Shown here piece after piece: positions 26,101-35,910 of a stretch of DNA of 64,000 nucleotides. The position numbers were made by a program, and so were the translations under genes. Source of the stretch: Pseudomonas saudimassiliensis (GTDB lineage: Bacteria; Pseudomonadota; Gammaproteobacteria; Pseudomonadales; Pseudomonadaceae); contig NZ_LK391969.1 of assembly GCF_000939975.1 (NCBI RefSeq), positions 900,693 to 964,692 on the forward strand, read 5' to 3'. The notes beneath the pieces were generated by a model. That model saw only the letters and a program-made list of their open reading frames with translations, had not been told where the DNA came from and searched no databases. Numbering within the stretch: position 1 is the first letter of the stretch; each line of letters opens with the position of its first letter.

Positions 26101-27077
26101 AAAGGGAGTTTTCTCGGCTTTCATCACGCAGGCGACTACAGGGGTTGGCTCTCATCGAACTGATGATCGCCCTGGTGCTTGGTCTGGTAATCATTGGCGC
26201 AGTCACCGGAGTACTACTCTCCAACACCCAGAGCTTCAGAACCACGAAAAGCCTGTCGCAGATACAAGACAGCGCGAGACTGGGTTTCGAAATCATGGCG
26301 CGAGATATTCGCCAAGCCGGTAGCATCCCCTGCGGTAATGATGTCGCTGTGACCAACATTCTTACGGCCGCGCAGACAACTCCGCCGTGGCACCTGGATT
26401 GGGAGGCGGGCTCTGACGGCCAATTGATCGGTTACGCCGGCGACGCCACCCTCGCCGGCCTTACGAACCGCATCAACGGTACCGAAGCGCTGACCGTCCT
26501 GTACTCCGACGTTGGCGGCTCAGCTGTTGATTCGTTCAACTCCAGCAACCATGCCTACACTCTCAATGACACTGGCGACCTACAGAGCGGCGATATCGTA
26601 TTTGTCTGCGACGCGACCAAGGCCACTCTTTTCCAAGCGAATGTAGCTAATGACACATTAACTGCAGCGAATAATGCCAACGTACACACACAACCGGGCG
26701 TTTACGACAGAAACTCAGTCATTGGGCGTTTGAAGAGTCGTGCCTGGTACATCGGAAATAACGGGCGAGATGAAGAGGGCGGCCGTTCGCTGTATCTGGC
26801 CGAACTCACCGTCGGCGCTACCGGATCGCCAGAACTGCAGCTAATCGAGATTGCTGCGGGAGTAACTGATGTCGAGTTCCTGTATCGATTGAACGACACC
26901 TCAGACTTCAAGACGGTAGCGCAAGTTGGTAGCCAGTGGGCTTTGGTCAACGCAGTCCAGATCAGCTTTTCTTTGTTAGGTCAGGATACGAATGTAACCG
27001 TAGACGCTGCGACGAATGCGGGGCGCCTTAGCCGTAGCTTCAGCAGCATCGTTGCCCTGAGGAACCGAATTCTATGA
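26097..27077 (+). CDS. pilW: Minor pilin PilW
   Basis: A 326-residue prepilin. The leader is basic and ends LQG; the mature start is LALIELMIALVLGLVIIGAVTGVLL, with Glu5 in contrast to the second-cluster PilW-like protein. The sequence SLSQIQDSARLGFEIMARDIRQAG is typical of PilW. Large beta-rich C-terminal region. Overlaps pilV (ATGA) and pilX by 4 bases. Works with PilX and PilY1 at the pilus tip. Confidence 0.92.
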   Translation: MKREFSRLSSRRRLQGLALIELMIALVLGLVIIGAVTGVLLSNTQSFRTTKSLSQIQDSARLGFEIMARDIRQAGSIPCGNDVAVTNILTAAQTTPPWHLDWEAGSDGQLIGYAGDATLAGLTNRINGTEALTVLYSDVGGSAVDSFNSSNHAYTLNDTGDLQSGDIVFVCDATKATLFQANVANDTLTAANNANVHTQPGVYDRNSVIGRLKSRAWYIGNNGRDEEGGRSLYLAELTVGATGSPELQLIEIAAGVTDVEFLYRLNDTSDFKTVAQVGSQWALVNAVQISFSLLGQDTNVTVDAATNAGRLSRSFSSIVALRNRIL

Positions 27078-27631
27078 ATCGCCTTTCACCGAACAACACT
27101 CAACGTGGCGTAGCGTTACCGGTCGCATTGGTCATGCTGCTTATATCCACCATGATCGGGTTGGCATCCATACGGAACGCCACCAATCAGGAAAAAATCA
27201 CGGCCAATATGTACGATCGCTCTCTTGCTTACCAGGCCACTGAAGCGGCTCTGAGAGCCGCTGAGGACGCCATCCTTTCGGATCCAGATATAGGTGAGGA
27301 CTGCCTTGATGATGCCAATGCTGTTTGCCCTGGCATTCCCGTCACCACATTCACTCCGTCAGAAGACAACTGGTTTGATGTCAGTTCCAGCTTCGAGGCA
27401 AATGAAACTCTCGTAAGCTCTACACCACAATACTATATCGAGCGTATCGGCGTCGTAGGGGGGACCGATGAACTTGGAGTAGGTAGCAGCGCCAATTGCG
27501 ATAATTATGCGGGCTGCGACCATACTCCCCCCACTGCCATGCTTTACCGAGTTACCGCCCGTAGCGGCGTACCCGCTGACAATGGCCGGGCGGTGGTCGC
27601 CATGCAGATCACCGTCAAGCAGAACCTGTAG
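27074..27631 (+). CDS. pilX: Minor pilin PilX
   Basis: A 185-residue prepilin of the PilX/GspK type. The leader ends QRG and the mature start is VALPVALVMLLISTMIGL, lacking Glu5 as usual for this class. The conserved NMYDRSLAYQATEAALRAAE follows. It lies between pilW (4-base overlap) and pilY1 (20-base gap). GspK-type subunits cap the fibre. It is a useful size reference: the PilX-like protein of the second cluster is nearly four times longer. Confidence 0.92.
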   Translation: MNRLSPNNTQRGVALPVALVMLLISTMIGLASIRNATNQEKITANMYDRSLAYQATEAALRAAEDAILSDPDIGEDCLDDANAVCPGIPVTTFTPSEDNWFDVSSSFEANETLVSSTPQYYIERIGVVGGTDELGVGSSANCDNYAGCDHTPPTAMLYRVTARSGVPADNGRAVVAMQITVKQNL

Positions 27632-27651
27632 GTATAAATAAGGATAGCGCC

Positions 27652-30600
27652 ATGAATTTTGAAGAATCGAAAAGGATTTTCTTTCAAACCCTAACGTTTA
27701 TAGGGACCACCATCCTTGCCTGCAGCACTGCTATCGCCGCTATTGAGATTGACCAGCAGCCCCTGCTAGTCGCCAAGCCCGTGCCGGGGAATATGGCTAT
27801 TTTAGGCTCCTTCGAGTTTCCAACGATGGTAACCAGAGCCTATAAAAATGCCTATTCGACCAATGCTGAGTTCGTGGGCTATTTCGATAGTAAAAAATGC
27901 TATCAATATAACTATGACCAGGACGAGCTAAAGCGTCACTTTTACCCTGTCAATGAAAATGGCCCTACTTGCCCTAACGATGATCAGTGGAGTGGACATT
28001 TTCTAAACTGGGCTTCGATGCAATCCATTGATATATTCCGCCATATCCTGACGGGGGGACGTCGTTTCTACGACGAAGCCGGAGAGACCTGGCTGGAAAA
28101 AGGTTTTCAGACAGGCCAAGGCAGTGCCGGCAACAACTTCCCGGACAGCAATTTATCTGACAGCACGCTAATTAGTAATGCTACGCCAACCAATTGGACG
28201 GAATTTAAGACTCGTATTGGTCAGGCCGGCCATGCCATGGGAAACAAATTACGATTCACGCGTAGCGGGGACCTGTCAAACAGTAGCCCCACGCCCTATA
28301 ACCCGGAAAAGCATGGCCGCTCAGGAAAAGGTAGGAAGTTCGATAACAACACAGTTTACGAAGTATCCGTCAGGGTGAAAGTTTGCCTTCCAAACATGCC
28401 CGAAGATAACTGCAAAAAATATTCAACAAACAACCATAAGCCAGAAGGCTTGATCCAGCAGCACGCTGATTCTATGCGTTACAGCGCGTTTGGTTATTTG
28501 AATGACAATTCCGGAAGCCAGACATTCGGTACTAACCGAAACCGGAAAGGTGGCATCATGCATGCCCGAATGAAATACGTCGGGCCTACTCGAGTCACCA
28601 GCAACAATACGGAAGAAACCAACCCGAACCGGGAGTGGAATGAAACCAATGGTGTCATGGTAGCCAACCCTGACCCCGGGGATGCTCAGGATACAGACTA
28701 CGGCACCACCCCGGTCAAGAACAGTGGCGTTATAAATTATATAAACAACAGCGGCCACCTGGTTCCCGGAACAAATTTCAAGCAGTACGACAACGTCAGC
28801 GAACTTTACTACACTGCTTATCGTTATCTCAAAGGCCTCAATAACATTGAAGCTTATACCAGTGTGTTAGATAAAACAGGGGACGCGCGGGACCGCTTGG
28901 TGGGCGGGCTACCAATAATAAAAGATTGGAAAAAGGGTGGCCACGACCCTATACAATTCTCCTGTCAGAAAAACTTCTTTTTAGGTATCGGCGACACCAA
29001 TACCCATAATGACCGAGGCTTTGTCACTGATGGAAGTGACGACCCTTTGTTTTCCGGCGGTGGCACAAGCAAGTTCTCGAAACTACGAGGTGTTATCCAC
29101 GCCAGGGAAGGGATGCATGATACCAGCGTCACTGGGTCCGTTCAGGGCTCGGATTATATTTCTGTGCTTGCCTATGATGCGAACACATCTGACCTGCGAC
29201 CGGACATGGCGGGGGAACAAAGAGCATCAACTTACTGGATTGACATCCTGGAGTCGGGCCTGAAGGCGCCAAAAAACAACCCCTATTGGCTAGCCGCTAA
29301 ATATGGCGGGCTCAAGACCCCTGAAGATTTCGACCCAACCAGTAAGACAGCGAAGCTCGAAGATTCCTGGTGGTGGAGCACGGGTGACAAGCTTAGCAAT
29401 AACCATAACCGCCCCGACAATTTCTATGTGGTCAGTAGCGCGCAAGACATGATTAACAGCCTTACCCAGGCCTTTGCCGACATCCAGCGCGAGCAAAAGG
29501 GCAACCGCTCATCACTGGCCCTGAACTCGACTCAGCTAGAAAGTGGATCCATGACCTTTCAGGTTCAATATGTCAGCGGTTCGTGGACCGGGAATATGTA
29601 TGGATACACAATCAATCCGAACAGCGGTGCGCTTGTTTCCGAACCTGTATGGAATGCGGAACGCCAGCTACCCAAATGGGACGAACGGAAAGTCTACGTC
29701 AATAATAACGGACTCAAACTTTTAAAAACTGAAGGCAAGAATCTAACCGGTTTTAATGCCGACCGCGCCCAATACCTGCTTGGCAAGAGAGATAAGGAGT
29801 CGGACGGTAGCTTCCGCGTGCGCCAGGGCGTACTGGGTGACATCGTGAACTCGCAACCAGTTTATGTCGGCCTGCCCAATCCCCAGCTGTTCAGCAATCG
29901 CTCGTTCACGGGATCAAGCAGCTACAGTAGCTGGGCCAATTCCATCAACAGAAACCCAACAGTCTATGTGGGTGGCAATGATGGAATGCTCCATGGATTT
30001 AATGCATTGACAGGCGTGGAGACATTTGCATTCATCCCCGCCACCGTTGTGACCAATGGGCTGTCGGAGTTGGCAGAAAAGAATTACGAACATCGCTACT
30101 TCGTGGACGGGGAGATCACTGTTGCCGACACCTATATCAACGGGTCTTGGAAAACCATATTGGTGGGCACACTTGGAGCAGGTGGGCTGGCTAAAAACCG
30201 AGAGGATACTAATAACGCCATTTTCGCCTTGGATATTACCGACCCGAACAGCGTATCTCTCCTGTGGGAGAAAAGCTCGGCGGACATCCCTGCTCTGGGG
30301 ATCAACCTTGGCAAGCCCGTGATCATTCAGGATCAAAGCAGCAACTGGAAAGTAACACTCGGCAATGGGCCTAATAGCAGCACAGGCAAAGCCCACCTGA
30401 TTAGTATCAATTTAGCCGATGGCGCGGTATCAGCCCCCCCCCTTTCCAATGTCGCCAATAACGGGCTTTCCGCAGTTAGGGCGTGGGATCAAGATGGGGA
30501 TGGCCGCACCGACACTCTTTATGCCGGGGATCTGCAAGGTGCGCTTTGGAAGATCACTAACCTCACCGCAACCAACCCGACCATTACCAAACTCTTTACC

Positions 30601-31338
30601 GCCACCGATCCATCGGGAGCACCGCAGCCCATCACCTCTACTCCGCTGGCGGGGAAATCTCCCTATGATCGAACCACTTGGCTTTTCTTCGGCACCGGCC
30701 TCTACCTCAGCACGAATGATCTGTCGAATAAGCAGGTACAAAGCTGGTACGGCATTAAAGATGACGGTACCGCAGGCCACGCACGCGCCGACCTTCTCGA
30801 GCGCAAAATCCTCCGGGAGGTTTCCGTGACCACCGATAGCGGTACACGTCCTGCGCGCGTGATTGAGGAAGGGGCCCGCGAGGATCTCGCGAATAAGAAA
30901 GGATGGCATATCGATTTATATCGGGTTCAGAACGGCAGCAAACAGGCACTGGGCGAGAGAATGATCACTCCTAACCAGTTCCAGGGTAGCGCACTCATAA
31001 GTAATACCCGTATCCCGGATGCATCCGATCCATGTGCGCCGAGCGGCGTGGGTATGGTTATGTCCATAAACCCTTTTACCGGGGCGCGGTTATCGGATAC
31101 CTATTTCGATGTCAACAATGATCAAAATTTCAACCAGTCAGATCTCGTCGTCATCGATGGAGTCCCCACTGTAGTCTCGGGCATTGGCTTTGATACCGGC
31201 TTCAGTAACCCCTCTTTCCTGGGTGACAAAATGTATGTCCCCACAGATGAAGGCACCATCAAAGAAGTGGGTGTGAAGCCTTACGCATCTATTGTCGGCC
31301 GCACGTCGTGGCGTGAACTGATCAATATGGGAGATTGA
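27652..31338 (+). CDS. pilY1: Pilus tip adhesin/biogenesis protein PilY1
   Basis: A 1228-residue secreted tip protein that promotes pilus extension and adhesion. A signal peptide (about residues 8-30) comes first. The N-terminal region has GHFLNWASMQSIDIFRHILTGG, typical of PilY1; the MIDAS DxSxS motif of vWA-containing PilY1 forms is not seen. The C-terminal beta-propeller (from about residue 680) contains GGNDGMLHGFN and the calcium-loop DQDGDGRTD at residues 946-954; a second loop DVNNDQNFNQSD is at 1153-1164. A run of nine C (30434-30442) lies at codons 928-930. RBS AAGGA lies upstream. GC content is lower than in core genes. Confidence 0.93.
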   Translation: MNFEESKRIFFQTLTFIGTTILACSTAIAAIEIDQQPLLVAKPVPGNMAILGSFEFPTMVTRAYKNAYSTNAEFVGYFDSKKCYQYNYDQDELKRHFYPVNENGPTCPNDDQWSGHFLNWASMQSIDIFRHILTGGRRFYDEAGETWLEKGFQTGQGSAGNNFPDSNLSDSTLISNATPTNWTEFKTRIGQAGHAMGNKLRFTRSGDLSNSSPTPYNPEKHGRSGKGRKFDNNTVYEVSVRVKVCLPNMPEDNCKKYSTNNHKPEGLIQQHADSMRYSAFGYLNDNSGSQTFGTNRNRKGGIMHARMKYVGPTRVTSNNTEETNPNREWNETNGVMVANPDPGDAQDTDYGTTPVKNSGVINYINNSGHLVPGTNFKQYDNVSELYYTAYRYLKGLNNIEAYTSVLDKTGDARDRLVGGLPIIKDWKKGGHDPIQFSCQKNFFLGIGDTNTHNDRGFVTDGSDDPLFSGGGTSKFSKLRGVIHAREGMHDTSVTGSVQGSDYISVLAYDANTSDLRPDMAGEQRASTYWIDILESGLKAPKNNPYWLAAKYGGLKTPEDFDPTSKTAKLEDSWWWSTGDKLSNNHNRPDNFYVVSSAQDMINSLTQAFADIQREQKGNRSSLALNSTQLESGSMTFQVQYVSGSWTGNMYGYTINPNSGALVSEPVWNAERQLPKWDERKVYVNNNGLKLLKTEGKNLTGFNADRAQYLLGKRDKESDGSFRVRQGVLGDIVNSQPVYVGLPNPQLFSNRSFTGSSSYSSWANSINRNPTVYVGGNDGMLHGFNALTGVETFAFIPATVVTNGLSELAEKNYEHRYFVDGEITVADTYINGSWKTILVGTLGAGGLAKNREDTNNAIFALDITDPNSVSLLWEKSSADIPALGINLGKPVIIQDQSSNWKVTLGNGPNSSTGKAHLISINLADGAVSAPPLSNVANNGLSAVRAWDQDGDGRTDTLYAGDLQGALWKITNLTATNPTITKLFTATDPSGAPQPITSTPLAGKSPYDRTTWLFFGTGLYLSTNDLSNKQVQSWYGIKDDGTAGHARADLLERKILREVSVTTDSGTRPARVIEEGAREDLANKKGWHIDLYRVQNGSKQALGERMITPNQFQGSALISNTRIPDASDPCAPSGVGMVMSINPFTGARLSDTYFDVNNDQNFNQSDLVVIDGVPTVVSGIGFDTGFSNPSFLGDKMYVPTDEGTIKEVGVKPYASIVGRTSWRELINMGD
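30434..30442 (+). repeat. Nine-base C tract inside pilY1
   Basis: Nine consecutive C encode Ala-Pro-Pro-Leu at codons 927-930, just before the calcium-binding loop of the propeller domain. A change in length would truncate PilY1 before that loop. Confidence 0.95.
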
Positions 31339-31341
31339 CGG

Positions 31342-31761
31342 ATGTCCCCATTGGCACCGAAGATAAAGCAGACTGGATTTACATTAATTGAGGTGATGAT
31401 CGTTGTGGTCATCATCGGGATATTGGCGGCCATCGCATATCCCTCGTATACACAGCATGTTACTCGTACCTACCGTGACAGCGCCAAAGCGTGCCTGTCT
31501 GAACATGTGCATTTTATGGAGCGTTATTACACAACGCATCTTACTTATGATTATGACGAAGATGCAGCCCCGACCCTTGGCTGTTCTACGGAGGGCAATA
31601 TGGATACTCGATACAGTTTTACTATAAGTAACCAGACCCAAAGCACTTACACTGTCACTGCCACCCCACAAGGCGCGCAGGCGACTAACGACACAACGTG
31701 CGGCGCACTCTCGATTGATCATAAAGGCGTACGTTCTGCCAGCGACGCCAGTTGCTGGTAG
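31342..31761 (+). CDS. pilE: Minor pilin PilE
   Basis: A 139-residue prepilin. The leader ends KQTG and the mature start is [24 protein letters not shown], with Glu5. Four cysteines (KACLSE, LGCST, TTCGAL, ASCW at the end) fit two disulfides. It starts 3 bases after the pilY1 stop and ends the operon; a strong hairpin follows. PilY2, which in P. aeruginosa lies between pilY1 and pilE, is absent. Confidence 0.92.
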   Translation: MSPLAPKIKQTGFTLIEVMIVVVIIGILAAIAYPSYTQHVTRTYRDSAKACLSEHVHFMERYYTTHLTYDYDEDAAPTLGCSTEGNMDTRYSFTISNQTQSTYTVTATPQGAQATNDTTCGALSIDHKGVRSASDASCW

Positions 31762-31770
31762 CGCCACCAG

Positions 31771-31804
31771 ATGCCTGCCGCCCTTTTCATAGCGCGGCAG
31801 GCAT
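31771..31804. terminator. Hairpin terminator after pilE
   Basis: Perfect 11-bp arms ATGCCTGCCGC (31771-31781) and GCGGCAGGCAT (31794-31804) around a 12-base loop. It lies between pilE and the convergent DUF2889 gene and could serve both. There is only a short T-rich stretch after it. Confidence 0.65.
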
Positions 31805-31818
31805 TGTTCCAGCCATGG

Positions 31819-32553
31819 TCAGCGGTAACCTATTAGCAAATCCCCCGCCCCCTGCACATCCTTCCGCGTACTACCCACTACCCGCACCGCCTGCTCCGCC
31901 CGCTCCGGCTGGAATACAAAGCAGGCCCCGGCGCGTGCCCGCATGGCGACACCCGCATTGGGAATAAGATCCAGGTTGAAGCCCTTGCTGGCCGCCACCA
32001 TCACCGCACGTCGCTGCACGAACAGTGCCTCCAGCATCTGGTCATCCAGGTGCTCGTCCGCCCAGGGCATGATGGTGCGCAGGTCTTGCTGATCACAGGG
32101 GTCCTGGCTGTGGACCAGGGTGCCCCGCAGCCGCCAGTCGAGCAACTTTTCACCATCCAGCCACAGCTCGGCGTGGCGATACTCATGCATGGCCCCTCGG
32201 ACCTTGGCAACGTATTCCCGCCTGCCTGGATGCAGCGCCTGAGACAAGGCAACCATCACTAGATCATATTGGTGGGTGCATTGCTGCTTGCTGTCGATAT
32301 CCGGTAGATCGACGGCGATGCGTTTACGCAGGGGCTGGCCGACAAAGGCCTGGAGTTGTCGCTCGGCTTCAGGGCAGAGCGTCCAGGGGGTGCGCTTGGC
32401 AGTGCTAGCCACCGAGGTGATGCGCTCACCATCGTGCCCCAACTGCAGCACAAAATAATGATGCTCATCCTCCATGGCGACCCGGCATTCGCTCGCGGTA
32501 ACGTCAAAAATCACACGGCGGAAGAAAACGTGGGGGGAATCCAGCTCTTGCAT
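31819..32553 (-). CDS. DUF2889 family protein
   Basis: A 244-residue protein matching DUF2889: TPWTLCPEAERQLQAFVGQPL followed by CTHQYDLVMVALSQAL is the characteristic pattern (conserved Cys and His residues). No membrane segment or signal is visible. Its function is unknown; relatives occur near catabolic and acyl-CoA genes, which is not the case here. It stands alone, convergent with pilE, and has no obvious link to pili. Confidence 0.8.
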   Translation of the reverse strand: MQELDSPHVFFRRVIFDVTASECRVAMEDEHHYFVLQLGHDGERITSVASTAKRTPWTLCPEAERQLQAFVGQPLRKRIAVDLPDIDSKQQCTHQYDLVMVALSQALHPGRREYVAKVRGAMHEYRHAELWLDGEKLLDWRLRGTLVHSQDPCDQQDLRTIMPWADEHLDDQMLEALFVQRRAVMVAASKGFNLDLIPNAGVAMRARAGACFVFQPERAEQAVRVVGSTRKDVQGAGDLLIGYR

Positions 32554-32803
32554 CGGCGCGCCTCGTTAGCTGTTCTTATTGAGTCGGCATTGTTCGCCTA
32601 AAAATGTCTCGTTAGAAGACAGCCTACCCGTTTCTCAAACAGGCCAGAAGGCCAATTCGCCAGATAAATACCCTGCCAGAAAAGACAGGGGATATCGCCA
32701 CGCTCATGTTCGACCATTCCCCATCGCTATAATCACCCGTTCGGGTCTCGCTCCCCGCAACAAGGTAGTCGACACTTGTTCCATACACCGATGGAGCACA
32801 GGC

Positions 32804-33910
32804 ATGTACAAACTGATCGGAGCACCTGTTTCACTTTATACCGGCAAGGTGCGCTGCTACCTGCAGTTCAAGGGAATCGCCTTCGAGGAGGTTCTGGCTA
32901 CGCCGCAGATTTATCGAGAGCTGATCATCCCGCGCACGGGGGTGCGTTATATTCCGGTCCTGGTAACGCCCGATGACCGAGTGATCCAGGATTCAACCGA
33001 GATCATCGATTACCTGGAGCAGCGGTTTCCCGACAGGCCCGTCTACCCCGCAGGACCCCGCCAGCGATTGGTTGCGTTACTGCTAGAAGTCTATAGCGAT
33101 GAATGGCTGGTCAACCCTGCCATGCTGTATCGCTGGATGATCGAGGAGAATCGCCAGTTTGCCATTTCGGAATTCGGCCGGACTCGCCTGCCTGAAGCCA
33201 GCCCGGAAGAGCAATACGCCGCCGGACTGGAAGCGTCCGCCCCCTTCGCTGGCGCGCTGCCCCGCCTGGGGATTACCGATCATTCCCGGGCCGCCATCGA
33301 AGCAAGTTATCTGACCCTGCTGGACGAACTGAACACCCATTTCAGCAGTCATGACTACCTCCTCGGCGATAGGCCCTGCATCGGCGACTTCGGTCTGATT
33401 GGCCCCTTGTACGCGCACCTCTACCGCGACCCGGCGTCTGGCCGCCTGATGCAAGAGCGAGCACCGCAAGTCGCGCGCTGGGTCGAACGAATGATCAGCC
33501 CGGCTGTGGCCAGCAAGGGCGGGGATTTCTTACCGGATGATGCAGTACCGGATACGCTATTACCCATCATCAAGCGGATGTTCGACGAGCAAGTGCCGGT
33601 GCTGATGAAAACCGCCAGGCAACTGGAAGAGTGGATCACAGCCAACCCCGACGCGACGGAGATTCCCCGCGCTATTGGCAAGTTGCGCTATCGATTGGGT
33701 GACATGGAAGAAGAGCGATTGGTGTTTCCGTACAACCTGTGGATGTGGCAAAGGCCGCGCGACTTCTACAGCAAACTGACAAGCGATCAACGTGCCGCTG
33801 TAGAGTCGCTGCTGAGCGAGACGCAGGCCCGCGCACTGACCAGCCCACTGCCGGTTCGGTTACAGCGCCGGAATAATAGACTGGAACGACTCATCGAGAC
33901 GGGGCAGTGA
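32804..33910 (+). CDS. Glutathione S-transferase family protein, long form
   Basis: A 368-residue protein with an N-terminal thioredoxin-like GST domain (residues 1-80: LYTGKVRCYLQFKGI, RYIPVLVTPDDRVIQDSTEI) and an all-helical C-terminal domain. The IPVLV and DSTEI stretches form the glutathione gamma-glutamyl site. At 368 residues it is well over the usual 200-230, with extra C-terminal helices ending RRNNRLERL. The start follows GGAG at good spacing. Substrate unknown. It is convergent with ytoQ with an 18-base gap. Confidence 0.78.
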   Translation: MYKLIGAPVSLYTGKVRCYLQFKGIAFEEVLATPQIYRELIIPRTGVRYIPVLVTPDDRVIQDSTEIIDYLEQRFPDRPVYPAGPRQRLVALLLEVYSDEWLVNPAMLYRWMIEENRQFAISEFGRTRLPEASPEEQYAAGLEASAPFAGALPRLGITDHSRAAIEASYLTLLDELNTHFSSHDYLLGDRPCIGDFGLIGPLYAHLYRDPASGRLMQERAPQVARWVERMISPAVASKGGDFLPDDAVPDTLLPIIKRMFDEQVPVLMKTARQLEEWITANPDATEIPRAIGKLRYRLGDMEEERLVFPYNLWMWQRPRDFYSKLTSDQRAAVESLLSETQARALTSPLPVRLQRRNNRLERLIETGQ

Positions 33911-33928
33911 CCTGCCCCGAACGGCGAT

Positions 33929-34369
33929 TCAGGCCTTCAGCACGTAAGCCAGAATATCCACCACCTGCTCGGTCGTAGTTGCCCAGGCCATCGCTGCGGC
34001 ATCGACTTCCTTCAGCGGGTGGATGATGTCCTCGGCATGCAGTGTGACATAGGGCTTGCCTAAGGCTGCGCAGTAGCCGGCGTCAAAGGCGGCGTTCCAT
34101 TGCTTGTACTTGTCACCGAAGCGCACCACAACCAGATCGCTCTGCTCGATCAGCGTCTTGGTGCGGATGGCGTTGACCTTGGCTGATTTATGGTCGCGCC
34201 AAAAAGCATTCTCTTCCGCACCCAGATGATCACCCGCTGCATCGCTGGCATCGTGGTCAGTCACCGCTGAGGTGAATACCACATCCAGTCCCTTGGCCTC
34301 GGCACCGCGCTGGATCTCGTCGCGCCAATCAGTGTGGATTTCGCCGGAAAGATAAACGTAAAAGGACAT
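33929..34369 (-). CDS. YtoQ family protein
   Basis: A 146-residue cytosolic protein of the YtoQ family (MSFYVYLSGEIHTDWRDEI.., KTLIEQSDLVVVRFGDKYKQWNAAFDAGY). The fold resembles nucleoside 2-deoxyribosyltransferases, but no activity is established for the family. GGAGGC upstream of the ATG at 34369 fixes the start; a longer frame upstream is rejected. It is monocistronic. Confidence 0.85.
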   Translation of the reverse strand: MSFYVYLSGEIHTDWRDEIQRGAEAKGLDVVFTSAVTDHDASDAAGDHLGAEENAFWRDHKSAKVNAIRTKTLIEQSDLVVVRFGDKYKQWNAAFDAGYCAALGKPYVTLHAEDIIHPLKEVDAAAMAWATTTEQVVDILAYVLKA

Positions 34370-34700
34370 GGAGCCTCCGAAAGCAAAAGGGCTAACCATA
34401 CCAGAGGCAGTGGGAAGGGCAAAATGGCAGCATATTAACAACTGAGCAAGCTTGCGCCCCAACCTTCCCCCGATCATGTCGGCTATCCCTGCTCTTGACA
34501 CTGGCCCCTCGTCCGACAGCCCAGCTCCAGTATCATCCGCCCATTTTCCGGACATGCTGATTCTTAGATTTGCTGGTGGCGCGTTCCTGCCGCACCGCTG
34601 GAAACGAATACGAGGTACGCGCGGACCAAGTTAGGAAGCTTACTTATAAGCTGGACGGTATACGCAAATTCTGAGTTCTATTATTCCCCGAAAATAACAA
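34370..34700. other. 331-bp intergenic region marking a composition boundary
   Basis: No gene is seen. The first 250 bases have core-like composition. From about 34630, where a small inverted repeat AGCTTA-CTTA-TAAGCT (34637-34652) sits, the sequence becomes AT-rich and stays so through the hydrolase and pilA genes. No tRNA, attachment site or transposase remnant was recognised. Confidence 0.6.
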
Positions 34701-35900
34701 TTAGCGTTTATAATGGGCATCCAGCCGCCAATAAAGCTGCGTTATAAATTTTTCATTTTCGCTGTCACCCCCTAAAGGGGCACCCCCGCCCACCCAAACG
34801 ATCAGACCCCCAAATCCATCGACGGCAGCTAGTGCGGAAGAGCCGGGCAGAAACCCACCCTGCGAATAAATAGTCCACTTTCCCGCGACAGGCCGGAAAG
34901 CATTAACCCCATCAATATAGCAGAACCTAAACTTATGGTAAGCACATGAATACATATCTAACTTATGTTCAAGCTCAGTAATATCTAATGAATCCAAACC
35001 GTGCAACAGAGACGCCAGACCAAACGCACTTCCAGATAAGCCCGCAGAGGACGACAAGGCATAGAAATCAAAAAACTTGTAATAGCCAACCCCATAAAAA
35101 TCACTGAAATAGAAGTTATAGGCGACTTCATCCTCCAAATACGGCCCATCAATAAACTTGATACCCGTACTATTCAAACCATACTGTTGCTCCATATATT
35201 GTCTATATGGCTTTCCCGTTATCTTTTCTATAACAGCCCCTAACAAACAATAACCCAAGTTCGAATAAGACGCTCTGTCACCAGGTTCAAAATCAAGCCT
35301 TATGCCCTCCAAAACTAGAAGATCCTGCGGACACCAAGACATTTTATTATGCGAGAAGAGCGGATCAGAACTTAGCAACCTGTCAAACCCAGCCTGATGG
35401 TTGAGCAAGTGTTTTAAAGTAATTTCTTTGACTCTTTGGTCAACCACTTCATCAGCCAATAAAAACAACTCGTCCAGAGTCTGTTGCGTATAAAGCTTTC
35501 CATCTCGCTCTAATTTGAGAACAGCATCTGCAGTTAGCAGCTTAGTCAAGCTAGCATATCGGAAACGAGTATATTTGCTAATATTTTTTGTGAAAACCCC
35601 ATCTTCCCAACCACTCTCGCAGTGATACGCCTGCCCAGCCGGGGATATATAAACTAATTGATTAGAAGATGATTTCATCGTTAGAGCGGCATCTTTAAGC
35701 GTCATATCCATCCATTCCGGTGCGCCCTCGCTACAATTTATCGAGGCGATGGACAAAAAAGAAACCACAGGAAAAAACGAACGCAACAAGAGCAAGCGCT
35801 CAGCAATGACCAAATGCGCTATACCGGCCGCAAATAGCAGCCCAACAATTAACAATATAACTAGTCTAGTCTTGACCAGTCGTACAAAAACGAAACGCAT
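34701..35900 (-). CDS. Membrane-anchored serine hydrolase adjacent to pilA
   Basis: A 399-residue class C beta-lactamase-like hydrolase. One or two N-terminal hydrophobic segments (about residues 10-32 and 36-52) anchor it, with the catalytic domain probably periplasmic. The SxxK motif is SLTK within RYASLTKLLTA; the second motif is YSNLG, an orthodox YxN; a GGFLP segment near the end precedes the strand of the missing KTG. The gene is strongly AT-rich (24 G/C in 60 at 35101-35160). Its ATG lies 10 bases after the pilA terminator, leaving no space for a separate promoter there. The function is unknown; modification of pilin or envelope is a hypothesis. Confidence 0.8.
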   Translation of the reverse strand: MRFVFVRLVKTRLVILLIVGLLFAAGIAHLVIAERLLLLRSFFPVVSFLSIASINCSEGAPEWMDMTLKDAALTMKSSSNQLVYISPAGQAYHCESGWEDGVFTKNISKYTRFRYASLTKLLTADAVLKLERDGKLYTQQTLDELFLLADEVVDQRVKEITLKHLLNHQAGFDRLLSSDPLFSHNKMSWCPQDLLVLEGIRLDFEPGDRASYSNLGYCLLGAVIEKITGKPYRQYMEQQYGLNSTGIKFIDGPYLEDEVAYNFYFSDFYGVGYYKFFDFYALSSSAGLSGSAFGLASLLHGLDSLDITELEHKLDMYSCAYHKFRFCYIDGVNAFRPVAGKWTIYSQGGFLPGSSALAAVDGFGGLIVWVGGGAPLGGDSENEKFITQLYWRLDAHYKR

Positions 35901-35910
35901 TTATAAATCC

